From an uncultured Bacilli bacterium (GTDB lineage: Bacteria > Bacillota_I > Bacilli_A > RF39 > UBA660): DNA of 64,000 nucleotides. The DNA lies in contig CAKOHG010000001.1 in the NCBI GenBank assembly GCA_934085565.1, positions 220,722 through 284,721 on the forward strand, in the 5' to 3' direction. The notes below the pieces were generated by a model. That model made no database searches. It was given only the letters and a program-made list of their open reading frames with translations, and was not told the origin of the DNA. Within the stretch, counting starts at the first letter, position 1, and each line of letters opens with the position of its first letter. Of the stretch, positions 8,280 through 15,749 are shown piece by piece. A program made the position numbers and the translations under genes.

Positions 8280-9615
8280 ACCAACACATCCCGTACTTTA
8301 TTGGAGTAAATGCTGCTATTTTAGTATTTTTATCAGCATGTTCAAACAATCCCCAATCTATATCTTTCGAAACTATATTGTAATTTTCTTTTTCTAATTC
8401 TTTTATAAGATTATTTATTTCATTAGTTAAAACGTTATTTTCTATATTTGGTTTATTACTATGTATATATTGAGTTTTATTTAAAATATCCTTGTTTTCA
8501 TTATATAAAGGTGTTCCAACACGATACGCTAAATAATGAAGTCTTAATTCATGAGGCATGATGGATAAAATTAAATCTTTGGTTTTTATAATATCTTCTT
8601 TGGTTGATGATGGATAATCTAATATAAAACTCGTTCTAATTCTATAACCAATTTTCTTTGTTTCTTCTATTACTTGTTTTATATAATTAATATCCATTTC
8701 TTTATTCATTAATTTCAATAATCTTTCACTACCAGTTTCAATACCATAATGAACCCATCTAAATCCAACTTTATACATATATTTTAAAAGTTCTTTGTCA
8801 TAACATTTAATACTACATAAAGCACCAAATAAACATTTGATATTTCTTTTTTCAATTTCTTTGCAAATTTCAATCATTCGCTCTTTATTAACCGTGGCAT
8901 TGTCATCTAAAAAAATTATTTTCTTCGTATGATATTTTTCTATTAACATTTCTATTTCGTTTATAACATCTTTAACATTTCTTCCATTCCACTTACCAAA
9001 ATAATATGGGGTAGTACAAAATTTACAAGTTCCCACACAGCCTCTTGAAGTGATTATAGTTCTTGTATCCATGTACTTAGTAATATCCAGCAAATCTCTA
9101 TTGGGAATTGGTAAGTGATTATAATCATTAGTTAAAATTTTCTTTTCAGTAATGTATACATTTTCTTTAGCTTTAATAACTAAATTAGGAATACTTTTTA
9201 ACTTTTCTAGATTATTAATATTTTCTATTACATCAACAATAATTTCTTCTGCTATTCCTTTAATAACAATATCTATACCATTATCTAAAAATTTTTGATA
9301 AAAATGAGCGGATGTTTTTCCAATCATTATAAATTTGCTAGGTTTGTTTGTATTATAAATTGTTTCAAAAATGTTTTGTATTGCTTCAGAAGTATGTAAT
9401 GGTAACTGATAATCATAAACAAAAACAACTATATTTTCATCTAATAAATATTCATTAATATCGTTGGCCATTCTATTAACATCCATATCAATTACTTTTA
9501 CATTATTAAATTTTTTATTAATAACTGTTGCTATCTGTAATACATCTAATGGTTCTGCCAAAATAGACCTATTTGTAAATGGCTTGTTTGCCGGATTAAT
9601 TACTAAAATATTCAT
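8272..9615 (-). CDS. B12-binding-domain radical SAM enzyme, island operon gene 1
   Basis: 447 residues. An N-terminal Rossmann-like cobalamin-binding-type domain (about 1-165; NILVINPANKP, KVIDMDVN, VIKGIAEEII) precedes a radical SAM barrel with C193-x3-C197-x2-C200 (SRGCVGTCKFC). The barrel continues with FLDDNATVNKERM, HYGIETGSERLL and RTSFILDYPSS, typical of class B methylase-type enzymes. A canonical DxHxxG cobalamin His is not evident, as in many class B proteins. It is the first gene of the operon, with an extended -10 promoter and AGGGAGGA site immediately upstream. Likely chemistry is methylation or rearrangement at an unactivated carbon; the substrate is unknown. Confidence 0.85.
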   Translation of the reverse strand: MNILVINPANKPFTNRSILAEPLDVLQIATVINKKFNNVKVIDMDVNRMANDINEYLLDENIVVFVYDYQLPLHTSEAIQNIFETIYNTNKPSKFIMIGKTSAHFYQKFLDNGIDIVIKGIAEEIIVDVIENINNLEKLKSIPNLVIKAKENVYITEKKILTNDYNHLPIPNRDLLDITKYMDTRTIITSRGCVGTCKFCTTPYYFGKWNGRNVKDVINEIEMLIEKYHTKKIIFLDDNATVNKERMIEICKEIEKRNIKCLFGALCSIKCYDKELLKYMYKVGFRWVHYGIETGSERLLKLMNKEMDINYIKQVIEETKKIGYRIRTSFILDYPSSTKEDIIKTKDLILSIMPHELRLHYLAYRVGTPLYNENKDILNKTQYIHSNKPNIENNVLTNEINNLIKELEKENYNIVSKDIDWGLFEHADKNTKIAAFTPIKYGMCWYE

Positions 9616-9643
9616 AATAAATCCTCCCTAAAAATTGGTTTCT

Positions 9644-9652
9644 ATTATAGCA
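9644..9652 (-). promoter_or_regulatory. Extended -10 promoter of the six-gene island operon
   Basis: Reading the minus strand, TGCTATAAT lies about 30 bases before the ATG at 9615, with AGGGAGGA as ribosome binding site between them. A clear -35 is not seen, which is common with a TGn extended -10. No other promoter is apparent inside the operon, whose genes overlap or abut. Confidence 0.7.
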
Positions 9653-9781
9653 CAAAATTCATTTAATAGTTATGATTTTATTACTTTTGTATAGTCGTGA
9701 TCTAAAATATATATATAGAAATATAATAAAATGATAGTTTTATTTAATGAATTATCTCTTATTGTATCATCAAAGAATACA

Positions 9782-10663
9782 TCATTGCCGCATCATTTTA
9801 TTACGATACTCTTCTTGTAAATAAGAATTAGATAAATGAGTATAAATTTCTGTGGTTCCTAAGTTTTCATGGCCTAATAAGCTTTGAACTGTTTTAATAT
9901 CTGCCCCATTAGAAAGAAGATGCGTAGCAAAAGTGTGTCTCAAAGTATGAGGTGATAAATGATGACTAATACCTGAAAGTGTTGCCTTTTTTTCTATCAT
10001 TTTAAAAATACTACTTCGGCTTAATTTTCCTCCTCTTTGGTTTACTAATAAATAATCATGTTTTTCTTTCTTTAATAAGCTTGATCGCACGTCAAGGTAT
10101 TTACTTAAAGCTTCCTTCGCTACCTCACCATAATAAACGGTACGATATTTTTGGCCTTTTCCTTTAACCACAATAATTCTTTCTGATCTATTAATATCTT
10201 TTAATTTAACATCTGATAATTCACTAACACGAAGACCCGTTGAATAAAGAAGCTCTAAAACAAGATAGCATTCGATATCCCAAGGTGTTTCAAGATGATC
10301 AAAATGTAAAAGCTTTTCTACTTCTTCATAATTTAAAGTATTAGGTAAAGGTTTATTTAGTTTAGGATTATGAATTTTTTCAAAAACATTATTTTCAATC
10401 AAGCCTTTTTGTTCTAAATATCGGTAAAAACTGCGAAGAGCACTTAAGTGTCTAGCGATACTTTTGTTTTTATATTTTTCTTGATCTAACAATTTTAAAT
10501 ATGTTCTTACATCTTCTTTTGTCAAAGATAAATATGACAAGTTCTTTTCCTTTAAAAATAAAACAAACTCATCTAAATCAGTTTGATAAGCTAATGCTGT
10601 GTTTGGTGATGCCATCTTCACATCTGTCAAGTATTGTAAAAACTCTTCAACTCTATTTTTCAT
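9782..10663 (-). CDS. xerD: Tyrosine recombinase XerD/XerC
   Basis: 293 residues, the usual Xer length. N-terminal SAM-like core-binding domain (SPNTALAYQTDLDEF) and catalytic domain with STGLRVSEL (Arg), the beta-hairpin Lys region VKGKGQKYRTV, HTLRHTFATHL (HxxR), LGHENLGTTEIYTH (His and nucleophile Tyr). Likely resolves chromosome dimers at dif; XerC versus XerD is not decidable here, and the symbol is tentative. Its last codons are duplicated at 3472-3558. Ends in TGA, showing that UGA is a stop here. A TGCTAGAAT extended -10 is seen on the minus strand about 16 bases upstream of the ATG, within the region shared with the murT promoter. Confidence 0.9.
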   Translation of the reverse strand: MKNRVEEFLQYLTDVKMASPNTALAYQTDLDEFVLFLKEKNLSYLSLTKEDVRTYLKLLDQEKYKNKSIARHLSALRSFYRYLEQKGLIENNVFEKIHNPKLNKPLPNTLNYEEVEKLLHFDHLETPWDIECYLVLELLYSTGLRVSELSDVKLKDINRSERIIVVKGKGQKYRTVYYGEVAKEALSKYLDVRSSLLKKEKHDYLLVNQRGGKLSRSSIFKMIEKKATLSGISHHLSPHTLRHTFATHLLSNGADIKTVQSLLGHENLGTTEIYTHLSNSYLQEEYRNKMMRQ

Positions 10664-10693
10664 TTATATCACGTTTTTATTCTAGCATCTTTA

Positions 10694-10722
10694 TTGTCAA
10701 ATGAAAAGGTATTTGCTATAAT
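10694..10722 (+). promoter_or_regulatory. Promoter of murT-gatD
   Basis: TTGTCA (10694-10699), a 17-base spacer, and TATAAT (10717-10722) preceded by TGC as an extended -10. Transcription would start near 10729, giving a very short leader that begins in the AGGTGATG ribosome binding site (10729-10736). The -35 overlaps, on the other strand, the region upstream of xerD. Confidence 0.8.
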
Positions 10723-10741
10723 TCTTTTAGGTGATGAAAAG

Positions 10742-12085
10742 ATGATGACAACTTTACAAATTATAGTTAACAAAGCATTGACGTTCATTTGTAAATTATT
10801 TCATAGAAATGGTAGTCAATTTCCAGGAGCTATCAGTTACAATATGAATCAACATGTCCTAGAAAAAATTAAATATCCCAAATATGTGATTGGTGTCACA
10901 GGTTCTAGTGGTAAAGGTACCACAACCCAGATGATTTATCACATTTTAACGGATGCTGGTTTAGATGTGAGTTACAATGCTTCTGGAAGTAACGGTATTC
11001 GTGGGATTACTACCTTGGTTTTAAATAGCTGTACCCTAACAGGTAAATTTAAACATGATGTTTTACTTTTAGAACTTGATGAAAGACACTTGCATTTAGC
11101 TTTTGGCAAAAATAAAATGACTCATCTTGTGGTAACTAATATTACTCGTGATCAACCAGCTAGAAACGGTTCTCCAGATCTTATCTATGATGCCATTTTT
11201 AATGCCATTGATGAAAAAACAACTCTTATTTTAAACGCAGATGATCCAGGTCTTATGAAAGAAAAGATTAATTTTAAAGGTAAAATCGTTACTTATGGTA
11301 TTAACAAAACAAAAGATTCTTATTCAAAAAAAGAAAACTTTTCAGTAGATAATGCTTACTGTCCAAAGTGTCATAAAAAACTTGTTTATTATTATTACCA
11401 TTATGGTCATATTGGTTCTTATTATTGCCAAAACTGTGACTTTAAAAGAGGAACTCCTGATTATACAGCAACTAAAGTTGATTTAAAAAATAAAACTATG
11501 TTAATTAACAATAATGAAGTTTGTTTGAATAAAAATTTTCTTTTTACAGCTTATGCTACTCTAGCCGCTTATGCTCTTACAGATACAATAGGTATCAAAG
11601 AAAAACAAATTTTATATGCTTTAAATGATGATATGATTGAATCTAAAAGAGGCCTTGAATATAAAATTGATAATCGTAATGTTTTAATGCTTGAAAGTAA
11701 AAATGAAAATGCTTTAAGTTATTATCAATCCTTACGCTATATCATAAATGAAGAAGGTCAAAAAAGTGTTATTCTAGGTTTTGATAACGTTTCAAGAAGA
11801 TATAAATTTAACGATTTAAGCTGGCTTTGGGATGTTGATTTTGAACTTTTAAATGACGATAGCATCGAGAAAATATTTTTAATTGGTCGGTTTAAATGGG
11901 ATGTTTTAGTAAGACTTAAATACGCGAAAATTAAAGCCAAAAAAATCGTTCTTATTGATGACTTAAACGATTTAATTGATACGGTTAAAAAAGAATCAAC
12001 CGGCGATATTTATACTATGGTATGTTTTGATATGACAGAAATCATCAAAAAGAAAATAAAGGAGTATAATAATGGAAACAATTAA
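10742..12085 (+). CDS. murT: Lipid II isoglutaminyl synthase, Mur ligase-like subunit MurT
   Basis: About 447 residues. MurT activates the D-Glu of lipid II with ATP so that ammonia from GatD can amidate it. Seen here: P-loop GVTGSSGKGTTT (about 51-62), LELDERHL, TNITRDQPAR, a four-Cys zinc ribbon (CPKC...CQNC) in the middle domain, and the C-terminal DLSWLWDVDFELL motif with the Asp that contacts GatD. The usual NPAGFN segment is replaced by a sequence containing MLESKNEN. The start at 10742 is chosen because AGGTGATG precedes it by 7 nt; a longer frame from a TTG at 10694 overlaps the promoter. The gene overlaps gatD by 14 bases. Confidence 0.9.
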   Translation: MMTTLQIIVNKALTFICKLFHRNGSQFPGAISYNMNQHVLEKIKYPKYVIGVTGSSGKGTTTQMIYHILTDAGLDVSYNASGSNGIRGITTLVLNSCTLTGKFKHDVLLLELDERHLHLAFGKNKMTHLVVTNITRDQPARNGSPDLIYDAIFNAIDEKTTLILNADDPGLMKEKINFKGKIVTYGINKTKDSYSKKENFSVDNAYCPKCHKKLVYYYYHYGHIGSYYCQNCDFKRGTPDYTATKVDLKNKTMLINNNEVCLNKNFLFTAYATLAAYALTDTIGIKEKQILYALNDDMIESKRGLEYKIDNRNVLMLESKNENALSYYQSLRYIINEEGQKSVILGFDNVSRRYKFNDLSWLWDVDFELLNDDSIEKIFLIGRFKWDVLVRLKYAKIKAKKIVLIDDLNDLIDTVKKESTGDIYTMVCFDMTEIIKKKIKEYNNGNN

Positions 12086-12803
12086 AATAGCACATTTATA
12101 TTATGATCTTATGAATTTATATGGCGAACATGGTAATGTAAGATGTTTAACTCACCATTTAGAAAGCCATGATGTTCGTGTTATTGTTCACAATTTAAGC
12201 ATTGATGATAAAATTAAATTTGATGATTATGATATTTTTTATATCGGAAGCGGTTCTAAAGACTCTTTTCTTCTTACCTTAAACGATTTAATGAAACGAA
12301 AAGAAGATATTGTGAAGGCTTATAATAAAAATAAATTTTTCTTTGTCACAGGAAATGCCTTAGATTTCTTCGGAGAAAGCTTCACTACGATAGATGATGT
12401 TAAATATGAAACATTAGGATTATTTAAATATCAAAGTTATGAAACAGATTTTCGTATTGTTGGAGAACAAGTATTTGAAATGAAAGATTTAAAAGATGAA
12501 GTTATTGGTTTTGAAAATAGAAATTCTGTTTTAAAAAATGTTCACGAAAAAAACTTATTTACGGTTAAATCTGGAACAGGTTATGCTCCTAATGAAACAA
12601 AAGATGGTATTTTAAAGAAACATTTTTATGGTACTTATCTTCTAGGTCCTTTATTTATTCGTAATCCTTATTTTACAGAAAAAATAATCAAGGAAATATT
12701 AAAACAAAGAAGATTAGAATACAATCCTTTTGAAGATGACATAGAAATAACTGCTTATCATGAATATCAAAAAAATTTATTAAACGAAAAAGAAGACGAA
12801 TAA
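12072..12803 (+). CDS. gatD: GatD-like glutamine amidotransferase subunit lacking catalytic Cys and His
   Basis: 243 residues, partner of MurT. The class I glutamine amidotransferase-like fold is recognisable (KIAHLYYDLMNLYGEHGN, IFYIGSGSKDS, GTYLLGPLFIRNP). In GatD the nucleophile is in a CGG-Y/Q context and the His in GTYLHGP. Here these read VTGNALDFFG (T93 at the Cys position) and GTYLLGP (L191 at the His position). The frame is intact and AAAGGAG precedes the ATG, so it looks like an expressed protein without glutaminase activity. It may keep a structural role for MurT. Ends in a terminator that overlaps its last codons. Confidence 0.88.
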   Translation: METIKIAHLYYDLMNLYGEHGNVRCLTHHLESHDVRVIVHNLSIDDKIKFDDYDIFYIGSGSKDSFLLTLNDLMKRKEDIVKAYNKNKFFFVTGNALDFFGESFTTIDDVKYETLGLFKYQSYETDFRIVGEQVFEMKDLKDEVIGFENRNSVLKNVHEKNLFTVKSGTGYAPNETKDGILKKHFYGTYLLGPLFIRNPYFTEKIIKEILKQRRLEYNPFEDDIEITAYHEYQKNLLNEKEDE

Positions 12804-12814
12804 GTCTTCTTTTC
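12788..12814 (+). terminator. Terminator after gatD
   Basis: AGAAGAC, a six-base loop containing the TAA stop, then GTCTTCT and a T-run. The stem overlaps the final gatD codons. Confidence 0.75.
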
Positions 12815-12839
12815 TATTACTTAGAAACTGGTATCTATT

Positions 12840-13220
12840 TTATTTTGAATCTAAAGAATCTACAGAACAAGTAAATTCATTATTTTGATAAGTAATTGCA
12901 ACATAAGTTTTAGATGAAATCTTAGCTTGCTTTCTAGGGTCTATTAAATCATCATCACTAATAAGACCTTGTTCTAATAATACATTTACGGCGACTGAAC
13001 ATTTTCCTTTGGTTACACATGTATTTCGAACTGTTTTGCCAGCATTCAAATGAATATAACTACAAGCAGCTTTGGTAAGAGTTGATTTAAAAAGATCATA
13101 TTGTTTATCTTGTTCTTTATTTAAAATACCACTCATATTAGAAACAATAACCATACCCAAGACACCTAAAAGAGCAATGGTAATAACAAGCTCCACTAAT
13201 GTAAAACCTTTTTTATTCAT
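12840..13220 (-). CDS. Type IV prepilin-like protein (ComGC-like pseudopilin)
   Basis: 126 residues. N-terminus MNKKGFTLVELVITIALLG is a class III signal: short basic leader, G before F, E at +5 of the mature protein, then a hydrophobic helix. A prepilin peptidase (encoded at 23343-24116) would cut after G5. The mature domain has four cysteines (AACSYIH, NTCVTKGKC, FTCSV), which could form disulfides. It abuts psd, overlapping its stop by 4 bases. A single pilin gene apart from the other pilus genes suggests a competence-type or minor pilin; the exact class is uncertain. Confidence 0.85.
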   Translation of the reverse strand: MNKKGFTLVELVITIALLGVLGMVIVSNMSGILNKEQDKQYDLFKSTLTKAACSYIHLNAGKTVRNTCVTKGKCSVAVNVLLEQGLISDDDLIDPRKQAKISSKTYVAITYQNNEFTCSVDSLDSK

Positions 13221-14089
13221 TTAAGTTCACCTATTTTCTGTCCACATTTTATCACAGCTTCTTCGCCATTTAAAGATCTTTCTAATAACTTTACAGGTTC
13301 TTTTAAAGTATCTTTCATAAAGCATAGAATCACTGTAGAGCCACCAAAGAAAAACATCCCCTTTTCTTCTCCTTTTTTAAAAGTCTTTTGATAATGATTA
13401 AAGATTTTCCCAACACCTAAAGCTCCAACTTCGATATATAACACATCTTTAAAATTTTTAGTTTCAAGAAAAGAATACTCTCTTGTATTTTCTAAATAAA
13501 CATGTGTTTTCTTTAATGCAACATCTCGAACAGTATGAAAAGCCCCATTTATTTTTTTAGCAAATAAAAGATTACCATCATCAAAATAATGATAACGATG
13601 ATAATGTGTTGGAATAAGGCGAAAAACATATAACAAGCCCTCATTATATTTTTTAGCCAAACCATGATTTAAAATCAAATCTTCTAAAGAATATTCTAAT
13701 CCTTTTATATTAAATTCACTTTGAAAATTTATACGATAAGCACTTAGATAAGCATCACATGGTGAACAAAAATCACTGGAATGATTAGAAAAATCTATTC
13801 TCTTTTTTTCTCTTGTAAAAAAATCATTAAAACTAGTGTAATCCTCCTTCTTATAAGGCTTCATATCCATTTGATTTTCCTTTATAAAACTAGGAATTAT
13901 TTTTTTAGATATTTTAGAATCATAAAATTTACCCATTAAAGTGGTTAAACCTTTTGATGTAACCAACGGAAGTAGTTTTTGACCTAAATAATTTTCATAA
14001 AGAAAAGATAAAAATTTGTTTTCTTGATATTCTTTTACATACAAAAGTGTATCAGAGCTCCAAGAAGAACTATCCCGTAAATCACACAT
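13217..14089 (-). CDS. psd: Phosphatidylserine decarboxylase proenzyme
   Basis: 290 residues. Converts phosphatidylserine to phosphatidylethanolamine; a self-cleavage creates the pyruvoyl group. Visible: TSFNDFFTREKK near the N-terminus, RLIPTHYHRYHYFDDG, ALGVGKI, and the cleavage motif GGST (249-252, LGST in most homologues), with S251 as the predicted pyruvoyl residue. The ATG at 14089 has AAGGGTGAG upstream and lies 54 bases inside pssA, so the pair is translationally coupled. The following pseudopilin starts at its stop. Confidence 0.93.
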   Translation of the reverse strand: MCDLRDSSSWSSDTLLYVKEYQENKFLSFLYENYLGQKLLPLVTSKGLTTLMGKFYDSKISKKIIPSFIKENQMDMKPYKKEDYTSFNDFFTREKKRIDFSNHSSDFCSPCDAYLSAYRINFQSEFNIKGLEYSLEDLILNHGLAKKYNEGLLYVFRLIPTHYHRYHYFDDGNLLFAKKINGAFHTVRDVALKKTHVYLENTREYSFLETKNFKDVLYIEVGALGVGKIFNHYQKTFKKGEEKGMFFFGGSTVILCFMKDTLKEPVKLLERSLNGEEAVIKCGQKIGELK

Positions 14090-14655
14090 ACAATCTCACC
14101 CTTTCCTTTTAAATGAGGAACTTTAAGTTTTGATATTTGAAGTATTGCTACAATAATCATACTTGATACATAAATATAAGAAAAAACGTCTGTGAAATTA
14201 TGAAAAAGTAAATAAATCGTTGGAAAAATAAGAGCTGCCGGGGTCACAGGAAGACCAGTATAATACTTTCTTGATGTCGTTTCTTTTGTTCTTCTAATTT
14301 CTTCATCTACATTGAACCACGCCAGACGAGAAATAGCCGTTAAAAGATAAATTAGGCACAAAACTTGAAACCACATATGATCTTTGGCAACATTTAGACC
14401 AATAAACAAAGGAGCCGCCCCAAAACAAATGACATCTGATAAAGAGTCTAATTGAATCCCATATCTTTTAGCAAAATCAGAACGATTCTTTTTAGTTCTC
14501 GCTACAGTACCATCCAAAGAATCAAAAAGTCCAGAGGCCATCAAACTTAATAAACTATATAAAATAGAACCAGACATAGAAAAATAAATACTTAATATGC
14601 CACATAAAGTTCCTAAAAATGTAAATAACGTTGTATAATCAAAAATTCCTATCAT
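14035..14655 (-). CDS. pssA: CDP-diacylglycerol-serine phosphatidyltransferase
   Basis: 206 residues, membrane protein with several hydrophobic segments. The CDP-alcohol phosphotransferase signature is complete: D45-x2-D48-G49-x2-A52-R53, G66-x3-D70-x3-D74. The following DVICFGAAPLF is typical of PssA. It makes phosphatidylserine, which the overlapping psd gene product would decarboxylate. Upstream the flippase-like gene overlaps its start by 4 bases, giving an apparent three-gene lipid operon. Confidence 0.92.
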   Translation of the reverse strand: MIGIFDYTTLFTFLGTLCGILSIYFSMSGSILYSLLSLMASGLFDSLDGTVARTKKNRSDFAKRYGIQLDSLSDVICFGAAPLFIGLNVAKDHMWFQVLCLIYLLTAISRLAWFNVDEEIRRTKETTSRKYYTGLPVTPAALIFPTIYLLFHNFTDVFSYIYVSSMIIVAILQISKLKVPHLKGKGEIVCVIYGIVLLGALIHFCM

Positions 14656-15719
14656 AAATCTACTACTCTCTTTCTTTTAACGGAATGAAATATTAAATAA
14701 ACTATTGCACATAAAATAACAAATAAATAAAAGCTTAAAGTTCTCAGTAAAATCATTGCAGAAGTGGCAAGTAATGGTCCATAAACAGCTTCGTTAACAG
14801 CTAATAAAAGGTTTTCACTAACCACAACGCCACCAGGGAAAGGAACAAAATCACTGGCAAGGGTAATTCCTACTTGAACGGCAATTAAATAAAAAACACT
14901 ATAATCATGAAGGCCAAAAGATAAATAAATAATGTAACTAACGCCCAGTAAAGAAAGCCTTTGAAGAATCATATAAAATAAACCTTCCACTAAAATAAGT
15001 GGTTTCTTTTTGGTTAGTTCGGCACAGGCCGCATAATCTTTTAAAGCATTCTGAAATTCTTCTTTTTTCTTTTCCTCATTTTTAATTAGATGAAGCCTAC
15101 TTCCTAAATGAATTAATTTCAACATAAATTTTGGAAATATTTTACGACTATATACAAGAAGTAAGAAAAGGAAAATAACTAAAATTGTTGTAACAAAACC
15201 TAATATCACTAAAATCATAAAAACTTTATTAATCGAAAACAAAGAATGAAAATAAAAAGGAAACAAAATGAAAGCTAATAATATTAAGGCAATTTTATAA
15301 AGAATAGTATTAAGAAGAATGATAATGCTATTAATTCGATAAGGAATATTATCTTTATTCATTTCATACATTTCTACTGGTTGACCGCCCATACTACTAG
15401 GAGTGATGGCTGAGAAATAATTTTCTGTACAAACATAACCTAAAGAAGCTAATAAAGTTGTTTTTTTGCCAAAATGAAATAACATTCTTTTTAAGAAGAA
15501 AGCTCCCCAAAAAGCATAAAAAAACATAAAGACAACGCCCCAAGATAAAATGGCAACATGACAGTTTTGTAAAGAAATCTTTAAAGCCTCTAAAGAATAA
15601 TCTTTTAAAATAAAATAATAAGTGGCAAAAATAAGCAATAAGAAAAACAATATAAATAAAATATACCTCTTTTTAGACTTCACTTTTATCACCATCTTAA
15701 TGGTAGCATAGAAAAGCAA
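14652..15719 (-). CDS. Flippase-like membrane protein (LPG synthase TM/UPF0104 family)
   Basis: 355 residues with about eight membrane segments. The family hallmark is ENYFSAITPSSMGGQPVEMY; the C-terminal FVPFPGGVVVSENLLL is also characteristic. Related domains form the N-terminal part of MprF, which moves aminoacylated lipids; the soluble transferase domain is missing here. In the operon with pssA and psd it may move a phospholipid, which is inference from position. The start is unclear: the first ATG is at 15719, and ATG or GTG codons 8-12 residues later are closer to AAGATGGTGAT. Confidence 0.8.
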   Translation of the reverse strand: MLFYATIKMVIKVKSKKRYILFILFFLLLIFATYYFILKDYSLEALKISLQNCHVAILSWGVVFMFFYAFWGAFFLKRMLFHFGKKTTLLASLGYVCTENYFSAITPSSMGGQPVEMYEMNKDNIPYRINSIIILLNTILYKIALILLAFILFPFYFHSLFSINKVFMILVILGFVTTILVIFLFLLLVYSRKIFPKFMLKLIHLGSRLHLIKNEEKKKEEFQNALKDYAACAELTKKKPLILVEGLFYMILQRLSLLGVSYIIYLSFGLHDYSVFYLIAVQVGITLASDFVPFPGGVVVSENLLLAVNEAVYGPLLATSAMILLRTLSFYLFVILCAIVYLIFHSVKRKRVVDL

Positions 15720-15746
15720 AAAAAGCCAGATTTTAACCTGACTTTC
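15717..15746 (-). terminator. Terminator after valS
   Basis: On the minus strand AAAGTCAG, a loop, then CTGGCTTTTTTT just past the valS stop. Confidence 0.75.
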
Positions 15747-15749
15747 TTT

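Noticed and set aside
9782..10663. XerD as the integrase of a mobile element carrying the island
   Set aside because: Length and motifs fit housekeeping Xer, and it sits next to murT-gatD. The copied tail suggests the locus was a recombination site, not that XerD came with the cargo.
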